The notes: a model not told the origin generated them from the letters alone. Counted from the stretch's first letter, positions 55,858 to 63,937 are shown. The stretch is 64,000 nucleotides of DNA from CAYMGQ01 sp964390055 (GCA_964390055.1 CAYMGQ010000006.1:1-64000); one strand, 5' to 3'. Made by a program: numbers and translations.

Positions 55858-56910
55858 CTACTTTGTAGCTTCTATAGCCTTTAGGTACTTGTCCCCATAT
55901 TGATCAGTAAACCACTCTCTAACTGGTCCCATTAGTTCTCCTAATTCTGCCCTGTCTATTTCATTGAACTCCATACCCTCATCTTGGAGCTTTTCTACAT
56001 ATTCTTCTATAATTGGTATCTGTAGCTTACTTACTTCAACACTTGCTTCTACAGCACTTTCCTTTAGTACTTGTTGAACATCAGCTGGTAGACCATCAAA
56101 TATGTCCTTACTTGCCATTAAGGCGGCAAAGGCAAATATGTGTTCTGTAGCTGTTAAGTAATCTTGAACCTCATAAACTCTTTCATCATATAGTGTTCTA
56201 TAGTCCAGTTCTACAGCTTCAATAGTACCCTGTTGTAATGCTGTAAATACCTCACCCCAGGACATTGCCGTAGTATTAGCTCCTAGGGCCTCAAAGGCTT
56301 GAATGTAAATAGGACTCTCAATAACTCTCATTTTTAAGCCTTGGAAATCTGCAGCTGACTTTAAAGGTTGCTTGGAGTTAGTTGTACTTCTAAATCCTCT
56401 TGCTAACATACCCAAGCCAATCAAGTTAACATCTGCACCTTCATTCATTAGTTCAAAACATTCTTCTGACTCAATAAAGTTCATTACATGATCCCAATCA
56501 TCAAATATGAAGGGGAAATCTAAAGCCATGAACTCCTCAACAAAGTTCGCTATAGGAGAAGTAGTGCTTATTGTCAAATCAAGGTTGTTAAACTGCAAGC
56601 TCTCCAATAACTCCCTATCAAACCCTAATTGTCCTGCCGGATAGATGTCAATTTCAACTTGCCCATCAGTTTTCTCCTCAACCAGTTCCTTAAATGCTAC
56701 AGCAAATTGATGGTAATTTCCTGTCTCTGGATTGATATGTCCAAGTTTTAAAACTATTTTTTCCCCATCTGCTCCCCCAGGTGTCTCAGTTTCTGCTCCA
56801 TTACTTGCTGGTCCATCGGTATCTCCGCCGCCACATCCAACTAGCACCAAGGCTAACATGGATATTAATAGTAGGACAGAAACCATTAGCTTACCCTTTT
56901 TTCTAAACAC
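55858..56910 (-). CDS. TRAP transporter solute-binding lipoprotein (DctP)
   Basis: A 350-residue extracytoplasmic binding protein. A lipobox (ALVLVGC, Cys near residue 26) follows an N-terminal helix, then a Gly/Glu/Thr linker. The DctP core includes LKLGHINPETGNYHQ near residue 55, PAGQLGFDRELLE near 105, and GLKMRVIESPIY near 190, whose Arg normally binds the substrate carboxylate. It starts with GTG 56910 after AGGGAGG. First gene of the nine-gene operon, with a promoter and palindromic operator upstream. Confidence 0.93.
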   Translation of the reverse strand: MFRKKGKLMVSVLLLISMLALVLVGCGGGDTDGPASNGAETETPGGADGEKIVLKLGHINPETGNYHQFAVAFKELVEEKTDGQVEIDIYPAGQLGFDRELLESLQFNNLDLTISTTSPIANFVEEFMALDFPFIFDDWDHVMNFIESEECFELMNEGADVNLIGLGMLARGFRSTTNSKQPLKSAADFQGLKMRVIESPIYIQAFEALGANTTAMSWGEVFTALQQGTIEAVELDYRTLYDERVYEVQDYLTATEHIFAFAALMASKDIFDGLPADVQQVLKESAVEASVEVSKLQIPIIEEYVEKLQDEGMEFNEIDRAELGELMGPVREWFTDQYGDKYLKAIEATK

Positions 56911-56953
56911 TTACAATTCCTCCCTTTGTTTTCTTTATTTTATTGTTTCTCCA

Positions 56954-56972
56954 TGCGGAAAACGTTTCCGCA
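56954..56972. promoter_or_regulatory. Palindromic operator, probable IclR-family site
   Basis: TGCGGAAA and TTTCCGCA are perfect eight-base arms around a three-base centre (ACG). It lies between the start point and the ribosome site of dctP and close to the divergent IclR-type gene. The GGAAA-N3-TTTCC core resembles known IclR-family operators (TGGAAA-N-TTTCCA type); it also recalls LacI/CcpA cre sites, which have a central CG. I favour the adjacent IclR protein. Confidence 0.68.
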
Positions 56973-56988
56973 CAGCGAACTTAATAAC

Positions 56989-57017
56989 AGTATAGCAAAA
57001 GAATAAAAATAATTCAA
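56989..57017 (-). promoter_or_regulatory. Promoter of the dctPQM-oxidoreductase-buk-ptb operon
   Basis: On the minus strand -35 TTGAAT (57017-57012), a 17-base spacer and -10 TATACT (56994-56989) precede the palindromic operator by about 17 bases. This promoter has the same hexamers as the arg promoter. A bound repressor would block early transcription. Confidence 0.7.
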
Positions 57018-57064
57018 CCCAAATTATAAAAATTTTTATTATTTTTTATTTACCCCAAATATAT

Positions 57065-57092
57065 TTGATTATTTATTAACTTGTTATATAAT
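57065..57092 (+). promoter_or_regulatory. Promoter of the IclR regulator gene
   Basis: TTGATT (57065-57070), a 16-base spacer and TATAAT (57087-57092) precede the GTG at 57136 by about 44 bases. Confidence 0.55.
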
Positions 57093-57135
57093 AGAAAAAA
57101 ACCATTTTAAAATTTTACAAGGAGGAGGTGATAGT

Positions 57136-57903
57136 GTGGCCGTAGATACAAGAAAGGCCCAATATCTTTTACAGTCAGTAGGTACTGCCTTAGACGTCTT
57201 GGACCTTTTATGTAATTATGAGGATTTGGGTGTGTCTGAGGTAGCTCAATACCTGGAAATTGGTAAAAGTACCGCCTATCGCCTACTCTATACATTGCAA
57301 AGTAAGGGATATGTTAAAAAAGACGAAAATAGTCGATATAGGTTAAGTATCAAATTTGCCTACTTTGGGTCCATTGTTCTGGATAGGATGGAAATAGTAA
57401 AACTTGCAAGACCCTATCTAGAAGATTTGACCCTATTAACCAATGAGACCTCCCACCTAGTGGTATGGGCCGAAAATAACGAAGTGCGGTTTGTAGATAA
57501 GGTAAGCTCCAGCTCTACTATCCGAATGGAATCCTTTGTTGGTTTGAAAAAACCTGCCTATTGCACAGCAACGGGTAAGGTCTTGCTTTCTTTCAAAGAT
57601 GATGCCTTCCTAGACAAGTACCTAGAAAACGTAGAATTTACTGAATTTACATCCTATACAATTGACAATCCCCTTTCCCTTAAAGAAACTATCTTCAAAA
57701 TAAGAAAACAAGGATATAGTACAGATGTGGATGAAAGTGAGGAAGGTTTAACTTGCTTTGCTGCTCCAATCTTGGACCCTATGGGGCAAGCCCTAGCTGC
57801 TATTAGTGTTTCTGGTCCTACTAGTAGAATGTTGGCTAGAAGAGCCTTTTTAATCGAGCACCTAATAAATATATCAAGTAAAATATCCCGAACTCTAAAA
57901 TAA
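57136..57903 (+). CDS. IclR-family transcriptional regulator
   Basis: A 255-residue regulator. A winged helix-turn-helix (residues 20-75, LGVSEVAQYLEIGKSTAYRLLYTLQ) is followed by an effector domain (about 90-255) with AYCTATGKVLLSF and FAAPILDPMGQALAAISVSGP, typical of the family, whose ligands are usually small carboxylates. It starts with GTG after AGGAGGAGGTGAT. It is divergent from the TRAP/oxidoreductase operon and most likely controls it. An activator role is possible, but the operator downstream of the -10 fits a repressor released by inducer. Confidence 0.92.
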   Translation: MAVDTRKAQYLLQSVGTALDVLDLLCNYEDLGVSEVAQYLEIGKSTAYRLLYTLQSKGYVKKDENSRYRLSIKFAYFGSIVLDRMEIVKLARPYLEDLTLLTNETSHLVVWAENNEVRFVDKVSSSSTIRMESFVGLKKPAYCTATGKVLLSFKDDAFLDKYLENVEFTEFTSYTIDNPLSLKETIFKIRKQGYSTDVDESEEGLTCFAAPILDPMGQALAAISVSGPTSRMLARRAFLIEHLINISSKISRTLK

Positions 57904-57908
57904 AAAAT

Positions 57909-57940
57909 AAAACCCCGTTATATGAAATAACGAGGTTTTT
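57909..57940 (+). terminator. Terminator of the IclR gene
   Basis: AAACCCCGTTAT and ATAACGAGGTTT form an 11-pair stem with one mismatch and a four- or five-base loop, followed by a run of T. Confidence 0.88.
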
Positions 57941-57984
57941 ATATTTTAAGCTAATGTATTAAATTCAATCTGATTTAGTTAATT

Positions 57985-58617
57985 TTAAAACCATGGTGGG
58001 ACATTGACCCATATACATCTACATACCTTGTCGGCAAGATTTCTTATTGAGTGGGGTTCCGTAGAATTAAAGGTTATGCTATCGCCCTTTTTCAGAAGGT
58101 AGGTCTTGTCTCTAATTTGTACTTGGAGTTGCCCTTCTAATATTAAGCCACACTCACTGCCCGGGTGGGAGTAAAGCTTCTCTCCCGCACCACTCCCTGG
58201 CTGATACACATTATAGATAAATTCAATGGGCCCATTTAAATTAGGGTTTAATAAGTAATAGTTAATTCCTTTACTGGGTGATAAAATTTTACGTTCATTC
58301 TCACGGACCACGGGATTTTGATTAGGATAAACAATGTTTTTACAATCCCTAAGCCCTTCCTCACCCCTCCTGGCCTGCTGGTCATTGGCCTCTTGGAAAA
58401 ACACCTTAACAGGTACATCTAACGCCTCTCCAACCTTCCTTAGGGTTTCTATTGATGGGGAAATAATTGCCCTTTCTACCTGGCTTATCATGCTAACAGT
58501 AAGCCCCGTTGCCTTTGCCACATCAACAATCTTCAACTTTTTATCTAGTCGAATCTGGCGTATGCGTTTGCCTAATAAAACGGATAAGTCATCCCCGTTT
58601 CTATTAGTCTTCTTCAA
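57985..58617 (-). CDS. XRE-family regulator with C-terminal cupin domain
   Basis: A 210-residue regulator. Residues 15-70 are a helix-turn-helix (LGKRIRQIRLDKKLKIVDVA, TGLTVSMISQVERA). The C-terminal half is a cupin (YSHPGSECGLILEGQLQVQI, KKGDSITFNSTEPHSIRNL). This pairing is common in regulators of amino acid, polyamine or carboxylate metabolism. The frame opens at GTG 58626, but AGAGGTGG five bases before TTG 58617 gives the better start. It stands alone. It may sense a small ligand in the cupin barrel. Confidence 0.88.
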   Translation of the reverse strand: MKKTNRNGDDLSVLLGKRIRQIRLDKKLKIVDVAKATGLTVSMISQVERAIISPSIETLRKVGEALDVPVKVFFQEANDQQARRGEEGLRDCKNIVYPNQNPVVRENERKILSPSKGINYYLLNPNLNGPIEFIYNVYQPGSGAGEKLYSHPGSECGLILEGQLQVQIRDKTYLLKKGDSITFNSTEPHSIRNLADKVCRCIWVNVPPWF

Positions 58618-58865
58618 AACAACCACCTCTTATAATAAATATTCAATTCAGTATGCATACCTACAATAAGATTTTATATGACTATTTAAAATTCATTCCC
58701 AGTTAAATATTGTCCAGTGAATTATATTAAATCATGAAATTCTAAGATTGTCAACGTGCAATTTCAGTACAACTTAAAGCTCCCGCCTGTTGCCTAGTTG
58801 CAAATAAAATATTATTTAACAGAAGCATCTTCTTAATGACAAGCTAGGTTAGAAGCCAATTAACT

Positions 58866-60125
58866 TTATACAGTTTCCTCAATTTTATATCCTTCATCTA
58901 TTAGAATCCTCCTAAAGCAACATAAGGCCTGGTTAACCCCATAATTTCTTATTCTTTGTCTACTACCCTTAAAAAATAGTTTTTTTACATGAATCCTGCC
59001 TTTTATATATATTCCCAAATACATTAAACCCACCGGTTTTTCCTTACTGGCCCCCCCTGGCCCGGCAATCCCTGTTATAGATATAGCGGTATCTACCTTA
59101 GCTAGCTTTGCCACTCCCCTTACCATCTCTCTTGCTGTTTCCTCACTTACTGCCCCATACTTTATGAGAGTTTTTTCCTTCACCCCTAGCAGCCTTTGTT
59201 TTGACTCATTGTTATATGCCACAATACCCTCCTTAAAAGCCATAGAGATTCCTGGATAATTTATCAGCCGGCCAGCCAACAGTCCTCCGGTGCATGATTC
59301 AGCCGTGGCTATTGTAAGATTGTTACTTATAAGAAATTTACCCACCACTTCCTCTAAGGAGCTAGCTCCCTCTCCATAGACATGGCTATCTAATCTTTTA
59401 TTTATTTCTAATTCTAGGGGGGCAATCAGGGCTTCTGCCTCCTGTTGGTTTTCCGCCTTGGCTGTTAATCTTATGGTTACCTCCCCCTCCTTGGCATAGG
59501 GGGCAATTGTTGGATTGCTTTGTTCTTCTATAATATCCTTAATTTTTTCCTCCATATCACTTTCGCCAATCCCACAAACTCTTAATACCTTGGAATAAAG
59601 GATACCATCTTGGAATTGACTTAGATAGGGAACTACACTGCTCTCAAACATAGGTATCATTTCCCTAGGTGGGCCAGGTAAAAGAATCAAAATTTTCTTA
59701 TCTGCCTCTACAATACAGCCAGGCGCCGTCCCATTTGGGTTTTCCAATAAGTGTGCCCCTTGGGGGAAATAGGCCTGTTTTATATTTCCCTTTGCCATTT
59801 TTCTTTTTCTATGAATAAAATATTCTTCAATCTGTTCAAGGGCCGACTTATCCAGGACTAATTCCTTTTTAAAATATGCTGCTGCAATTTCCTTGGTTAA
59901 ATCATCCTTAGTAGGACCTAAACCTCCAGTAGTAATAACCAAGTTAACCCTATCAAAAGCGGCTTGATAGGCCTTTTCTAATCTTTGGGGGTTGTCCCCC
60001 ACTACTGTCTGATGATATACAAAAATCCCCATATCCGCCAATTGTTTTGCAAGGTATTGGGCATTTGTATTGACTATATCACCTAGGAGGATTTCTGTCC
60101 CTACTGCTATAATTTCAGCCTTCAT
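58866..60125 (-). CDS. cinA: CinA-family protein (competence/damage-inducible; NMN deamidase)
   Basis: A 419-residue protein of standard length. Residues 1-170 form the MoaB/MogA-like pyrophosphatase domain (AEIIAVGTEILLGDIVNTNA, TTGGLGPTKDD). Residues about 255-410 form the NMN-deamidase domain with the catalytic Ser in ATAESCTGGLLAGRL and TGIAGPGGASKEKPVGL. It recycles pyridine nucleotide by-products. Often found near recA or pgsA; here neither is next to it. Confidence 0.93.
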   Translation of the reverse strand: MKAEIIAVGTEILLGDIVNTNAQYLAKQLADMGIFVYHQTVVGDNPQRLEKAYQAAFDRVNLVITTGGLGPTKDDLTKEIAAAYFKKELVLDKSALEQIEEYFIHRKRKMAKGNIKQAYFPQGAHLLENPNGTAPGCIVEADKKILILLPGPPREMIPMFESSVVPYLSQFQDGILYSKVLRVCGIGESDMEEKIKDIIEEQSNPTIAPYAKEGEVTIRLTAKAENQQEAEALIAPLELEINKRLDSHVYGEGASSLEEVVGKFLISNNLTIATAESCTGGLLAGRLINYPGISMAFKEGIVAYNNESKQRLLGVKEKTLIKYGAVSEETAREMVRGVAKLAKVDTAISITGIAGPGGASKEKPVGLMYLGIYIKGRIHVKKLFFKGSRQRIRNYGVNQALCCFRRILIDEGYKIEETV

Positions 60126-60632
60126 TTTTTCACCTTCTTAATATTTGCTTAATTATATTTTTATCAAAAACTCCTTTTAAGAATTCCCCAGCATAAAATT
60201 AGTCTTGTAAATCTAATGATTATATTGGTTAGTTATCTGGAAAACAAAACAAGCTATGGTATCCCTATACAAGTCCAAGTAGGGCTAGGGCATCAGTTTT
60301 TAAAATCTGGCCACAATACTTAAAAACCATAAATAGAATAATATCTAGATTAACAATTAAAATATATAACAGGAGTTTATAAGTTTCTAAAAACTGTACA
60401 AGCAGTCCTCTCATTGGCCTATATCTTTTTCGTCTAGCAAATTTAATCTTTAATATTTTTTATACTATTTATTTATACCCTATTTCTCTTTATATACTAT
60501 ATAGTATTTTGGATTTACAAAGCAGATATTTTAATTTCCATGAAAATTGTAAAATTCCCTTGCATTTCCTTAATAATTTTTCTGTTTTTGTAAAAAATAT
60601 AAATAATATATTTTTTAATAAAAATAATGTTA
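60126..60632. other. Long AT-rich intergenic region, nothing assigned
   Basis: About 500 bases between cinA and the small plus-strand gene. Both strands are closed by frequent stops, and I see no ribosome site with a frame, no strong hairpin and no known RNA motif. Its right end must carry the promoter of the small peptide gene. Confidence 0.6.
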
Positions 60633-60647
60633 AAAGGAGGAACTTCT

Positions 60648-60788
60648 ATGACAAGAAATATAATAACCATGCTTATCCTTTGCCTTAGCATGACTTTGTT
60701 TTTAAATGATTACCATGATGAATATATGATAAACAATGAAGTTATAGACTCCTTTAATTCCCAAACAATGATTAGACATATATGCTAG
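60648..60788 (+). CDS. 46-residue peptide with hydrophobic N-terminus
   Basis: A small frame with a strong AAAGGAGG site seven bases before ATG 60648 and a strong terminator 18 bases after the TAG stop. The N-terminus is a basic start (MTRN) followed by a hydrophobic stretch (IITMLILCLSMTLFL), like a short signal peptide or membrane anchor. An acidic tail (NDYHDEYMINNE) follows, ending SQTMIRHIC. I do not recognise a family. It could be a secreted signal peptide, a small membrane protein or a toxin-like peptide; the clean gene boundaries argue that it is expressed. Confidence 0.6.
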   Translation: MTRNIITMLILCLSMTLFLNDYHDEYMINNEVIDSFNSQTMIRHIC

Positions 60789-60805
60789 GGTCTTGTATTT
60801 TTATT

Positions 60806-60853
60806 CAGTAAAAAAAACAACAATATTCCAATGACTTTGTTGTTTTTTTACTG
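60806..60853. terminator. Strong bidirectional terminator
   Basis: CAGTAAAAAAAACAACAA and TTTGTTGTTTTTTTACTG pair over about 17 positions with one offset around a 12-base loop. A/T runs on both sides let it serve the small peptide gene and the convergent DUF881 gene. Confidence 0.85.
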
Positions 60854-60886
60854 GGCAAGCACAAAATTATAACATATATTAATATT

Positions 60887-61600
60887 TTAGTCTGGATTTT
60901 CAACAGCCTGTAAAAATTGTACGGGCTTTTCCTTTTTTACTGCAGGTATTAATATTTCCTCAGGATAATCAACCTCTGTGCTAATACCATCCTCCTCCAT
61001 TAATTCAAAAATAAGGGTCTTATAAGTTGCATATCGTTTAAATGCACTGGGATTTCCTATAGCTTTTATAACATATGGAGGTGCTATAGCTGTGGCATTA
61101 ACATTGATATGATTACCAGCCAAGGTTACCTCAGACCTAGAGGTTATCCTATAATTATTTATAGATAAGCCTTCAGCCCCTGTCATCCTTAATTCATTAA
61201 TTAAATTAACTAAATATCTTTTTTGTTCCATAATATCTGCTATATTTTCTTCGGCAATACTTGTTAGTGTAATTGATATCCCAGGCCCCACCAATTCATG
61301 GTGGCCTGCCAAAATTCTAAAATCACTTACTTTCAATTTTAAGTCCTTCAAGGCAATATTTTCAGTGGCCCTTTCTATCTCATAGCTTTCAACTTGCTCC
61401 TTCAAATCGTTGATTTTTGCCCTCATATCTTCATTAGCCTTTTTTAAATCTGCAACTTCCTGCAATTCATCACCCGTATCTATAGAAAATTCCAAGCTGT
61501 CGCTTATCCCCTCCAGGGCTTCAATATGTATTCCAATTAAAATCCCGAAGGTCAAAAAAAGTAAGAATAATATAATAGAAAGGCTATTTTTTTTCAACAT
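60887..61600 (-). CDS. DUF881 (YlxW/YlxX-like) membrane protein
   Basis: A 237-residue protein with one N-terminal membrane helix (residues 7-25), a coiled-coil stretch (about 50-85, DLKKANEDMRAKINDLKEQV) and a DUF881 domain (about 95-215, GHHELVGPGISITLTS and NNYRITSRSEVTLAGNHINV). Such proteins are common near division or sporulation genes in Firmicutes; function unknown. ATG follows AAGGAAGTG. Confidence 0.85.
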   Translation of the reverse strand: MLKKNSLSIILFLLFLTFGILIGIHIEALEGISDSLEFSIDTGDELQEVADLKKANEDMRAKINDLKEQVESYEIERATENIALKDLKLKVSDFRILAGHHELVGPGISITLTSIAEENIADIMEQKRYLVNLINELRMTGAEGLSINNYRITSRSEVTLAGNHINVNATAIAPPYVIKAIGNPSAFKRYATYKTLIFELMEEDGISTEVDYPEEILIPAVKKEKPVQFLQAVENPD

Positions 61601-61690
61601 TTCACTTCCTTTAACTTGAAAATACTCCCTCCATATTAAATGGTCAATTAAAAATCATGGCAAACAAGAGGGCCTTTATACACATATACA

Positions 61691-62686
61691 TTATACTAAG
61701 CCGATCTTTTTCCTGACATCCTTCATTGTTTTTTCAGCTAATTCGGTAGCCCTTCTTGCCCCTCTCTGGTACACTTCCTCAATAAAATCTGGATTTTTCA
61801 TATACTCATCATACTTGTCCTTAAAGGGTCGTAGCTTTTCAACAATTAGTTCTCCAAGCTCATTTTTAAAAATCCCATAACCCTTGTCTCCGTATCTTTC
61901 TTCAATTTCCTCTATACTAGACCCCGATAATTGGGCATAGATTGTTATTAAGTTTTTTATTCCCGGCTGCTCATCCCTATGTAATACCTTTCCTATATTA
62001 TCCGTAACCGCCCGCCTTACCTTTTTTATAATTAAGTCATTACTATCTAATAGGAGAATAGTCCCAAATTCATCTTCATCTGATTTTGACATTTTATTGT
62101 TGGGTTCCTGCAGGCTCATAATTCTTGCCCCAACTTTTCCTATGTATACCTCTGGAATTTCAAAGGTTTTACCATAGAGATTATTGAAGCGCTGGCCTAT
62201 ATCCCGCGTAAGTTCTAAATGTTGCTTTTGATCCTCTCCCACAGGCACAAGATTAGTCTGGTAAAGCAATATATCTGCAGCCATTAAAACTGGATATGTA
62301 AAAAGGCCAGCATTAATGTTTTCCTTGTGTCTTTCTGACTTATCCTTAAATTGAGTCATTCTATTAAGTTCTCCCATATAAGTACTGCAACCCAAAATCC
62401 AGGTTAGCTCAGTGTGCTGTTTGACATGAGATTGGAAAAATATTATATTTTTTTCCGGATTTAAACCACAGGCCAAATATTGGGCTAAAAAGGATAAATT
62501 GGCCTCCCTAAAAGCCTGAGGGTCATGGCGTATGGTCAAGGAATGCAGGTCTACAATTGAATAAAGACATTGGTAGTCGTCCTCCAAGGCCTTCCAATTC
62601 TGTATAGCCCCAATATAATTACCTAAGGTTAAACTACCTGTAGGTTGAGCTCCGCTAAAAATAATTTTTTGCCGATTTTCACCCAT
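61691..62686 (-). CDS. trpS: Tryptophanyl-tRNA synthetase
   Basis: Class-I aminoacyl-tRNA synthetase, 331 residues. The HIGH-like motif is PTGSLTLGNYIGA near residue 15 and the KMSKS loop is NNKMSKSDEDEFG near residue 196. It charges tRNA-Trp. ATG follows GGTGG. The neighbouring genes are unrelated small membrane proteins. No T-box leader is visible in the short upstream space. Confidence 0.96.
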   Translation of the reverse strand: MGENRQKIIFSGAQPTGSLTLGNYIGAIQNWKALEDDYQCLYSIVDLHSLTIRHDPQAFREANLSFLAQYLACGLNPEKNIIFFQSHVKQHTELTWILGCSTYMGELNRMTQFKDKSERHKENINAGLFTYPVLMAADILLYQTNLVPVGEDQKQHLELTRDIGQRFNNLYGKTFEIPEVYIGKVGARIMSLQEPNNKMSKSDEDEFGTILLLDSNDLIIKKVRRAVTDNIGKVLHRDEQPGIKNLITIYAQLSGSSIEEIEERYGDKGYGIFKNELGELIVEKLRPFKDKYDEYMKNPDFIEEVYQRGARRATELAEKTMKDVRKKIGLV

Positions 62687-62726
62687 TTTACCACCATCCT
62701 TATACTAGTAAAAGCTAATGGAATAT

Positions 62727-62927
62727 TTATTCCCATCTGTCTTCAAGAATTTCGATTCTTCTTTCTAGTTCCCTTATTCTATCAGTCAAAAGCTCCTGCT
62801 CATACTCATCTAGGCTATCCCCCCTACTACTCAAATGTCGTAATACCAAGACAGTTATTATTATAGGAACAGCAAGTACTGCCAAAACTATAATAAGATT
62901 AAATAATTGAAAGATAAAACTCCCCAT
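62727..62927 (-). CDS. Small membrane protein with coiled-coil tail
   Basis: A 66-residue protein. One hydrophobic helix (about residues 5-29) is followed by an acidic/basic amphipathic helix (DEYEQELLTDRIRELERRIE) that ends in EDRWE. The frame opens at GTG 62936; GGTGG five bases before ATG 62927 gives the better start. No family recognised; the shape recalls phage-shock PspB/LapA-like small proteins. It lies 40 bases before trpS on the same strand. Confidence 0.65.
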   Translation of the reverse strand: MGSFIFQLFNLIIVLAVLAVPIIITVLVLRHLSSRGDSLDEYEQELLTDRIRELERRIEILEDRWE

Positions 62928-63002
62928 CCAAGCCACCGCCCTATATATCTATACAGATATTATATCACAATTTCCCAATAATAATAATACATGGAATAAA
63001 GC

Positions 63003-63032
63003 TAAAGCAGGCGGAATATTATCCGGCCTGCT
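63003..63032 (-). terminator. Hairpin after the Sec-glutaredoxin gene
   Basis: AGCAGGC-GGA and TCCGGCCTGCT form a GC-rich stem with one bulged G and a six-base loop, 28 bases after the stop codon. The following minus-strand sequence is only partly T-rich (CTTTATT). Confidence 0.6.
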
Positions 63033-63059
63033 CCTATCCAGTCTATATTTTATTTATTA

Positions 63060-63290
63060 TTAATCCAGCAGTTCTTCCATCTTGTCCCTGTCAAAACCAA
63101 CTATGGTTTCTCCGTCAATCTCAACAACGGGAACAGCCATAATCCCTTTTTGCATCAATTCCTTACGTGCAGATGTATCTGTTTGTACGTTTTTTTCTAC
63201 AAATTCTACTCCTTTTTCTGAAAGATACTCTTTCACAGTAATACAATGGGGTCATGTATTGCTTGTAAACACAACTACTTCCTTTGCCAT
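63060..63290 (-). CDS. Glutaredoxin-like selenoprotein (in-frame UGA = Sec13)
   Basis: A 76-residue thioredoxin-fold protein read through one UGA (63254-63252). The N-terminus is MAKEVVVFTSNT, then U13-P-H-C16: selenocysteine replaces the first Cys of the CxxC active site. The cis-Pro motif AVPVVEIDG and a C-terminal GFDRDKMEELLD follow, matching the NrdH/YruB-type glutaredoxins. GAGGAGG lies before ATG 63290. A perfect seven-pair hairpin with a GUA loop begins 17 bases after the UGA and fits a bacterial SECIS. The protein part after the UGA is fully conserved in character, so this is not a decayed gene. It should act in thiol or peroxide redox chemistry. Third gene of a cluster with a CsoR-like regulator. 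Confidence 0.88.
63219..63235 (-). promoter_or_regulatory. bSECIS-like hairpin of the selenoprotein gene
   Basis: In the mRNA TGAAAGA pairs with TCTTTCA around a GUA loop. The loop G is 24 bases after the UGA, inside the distance range reported for bacterial SECIS elements, and the apical GU is the usual SelB contact. It lies within the coding sequence, as bacterial SECIS elements do. Confidence 0.65.
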
Positions 63291-63379
63291 AATTTACTCC
63301 TCCTCTAAAGAATATTTCTCTTTGCATTGATAGTACCCATAATGTTATTGTACTAATCAATTTAAGTTTAGGTCAAGGT

Positions 63380-63595
63380 TTATATATCCATATTATCATG
63401 CCAGAAGGTCTTAATTCCTTCTCTCAATTCCTTTCTTGTAAATAAGGGGTCACCGAATTCCTTCATATTGTCATATTGTATTAGTTCTATCAGGGCATTT
63501 ATATTATATTTATTGACCAGGTCAACACCTTCAAAAAAATTCTTCTCCCTATCCAAGTCTCTTATAAAATCTAGTGCTTCATTTTTTCTCTCCAT
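63380..63595 (-). CDS. 71-residue protein of unknown function
   Basis: A small acidic protein with AGGAGTGAT before the ATG. It begins MERKNEALDFIRDLDREKNFF and is mainly helical, with EFGDPLFTRKELREGIKTFW towards the end. No Cys, no signal peptide, no membrane helix. It sits between the CsoR-like regulator (51 bases) and the selenoprotein gene (89 bases) on the same strand, so the three are probably one operon. No family recognised. Confidence 0.7.
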   Translation of the reverse strand: MERKNEALDFIRDLDREKNFFEGVDLVNKYNINALIELIQYDNMKEFGDPLFTRKELREGIKTFWHDNMDI

Positions 63596-63646
63596 TATAT
63601 CACTCCTACTAGGTAGGTTGACAATTTTTATTGAAAATTATGTATT

Positions 63647-63907
63647 TTATTTAAGGAACTTTATTACAATATCTAATATTCTATCTACCTCCCTTGCTGT
63701 TAATTTATCCTTAAGCAGGCAATCCCTTGCATATTCTTGAAAAATTAGGAGACCTACCCTCTCTAGGGAAGACTTTACTGCTACAATTTGCAATAGGACC
63801 TCCTCGCAACTTTTATCACCCTCAATCATTTTTTCGATACCATTAATGTGGCCTTTAACGGTCTTTAATCTAGTTAAAATATCCCCTTTACCTTGCATAT
63901 CCATCAT
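63647..63907 (-). CDS. CsoR/FrmR-family transcriptional regulator
   Basis: An 86-residue all-helical repressor of the DUF156/CsoR family (ILTRLKTVKGHINGIEKMIE at the start). Of the copper-sensor triad Cys-His-Cys, Cys34 and Cys63 are present but the His position is Tyr59 (FQEYARDC). Copper sensing is therefore doubtful; a thiol- or persulfide-type sensor with two Cys is more likely. ATG 63907 follows GGGGGGAGG. It heads the group with the 71-residue protein and the selenoprotein glutaredoxin, and may control them. Confidence 0.85.
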   Translation of the reverse strand: MMDMQGKGDILTRLKTVKGHINGIEKMIEGDKSCEEVLLQIVAVKSSLERVGLLIFQEYARDCLLKDKLTAREVDRILDIVIKFLK

Positions 63908-63937
63908 ATTGCTTATCCTCCCCCCTTATTTTATTTA

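Noticed and set aside
56954..56972. The palindrome as a simple CcpA cre site
   Set aside because: Arms extend to eight perfect bases with CG outside the cre core, and a divergent IclR gene is adjacent. I keep cre only as an alternative.
57107..57295. Minus-strand frame across the IclR start
   Set aside because: No ribosome site, and it overlaps the well-supported IclR gene and its promoter.
63163..63290. The TGA in the glutaredoxin gene as a frameshift or pseudogene mark
   Set aside because: The frame on both sides is the same, the stop replaces exactly the active-site Cys and a SECIS-like hairpin follows. Selenocysteine explains all three.
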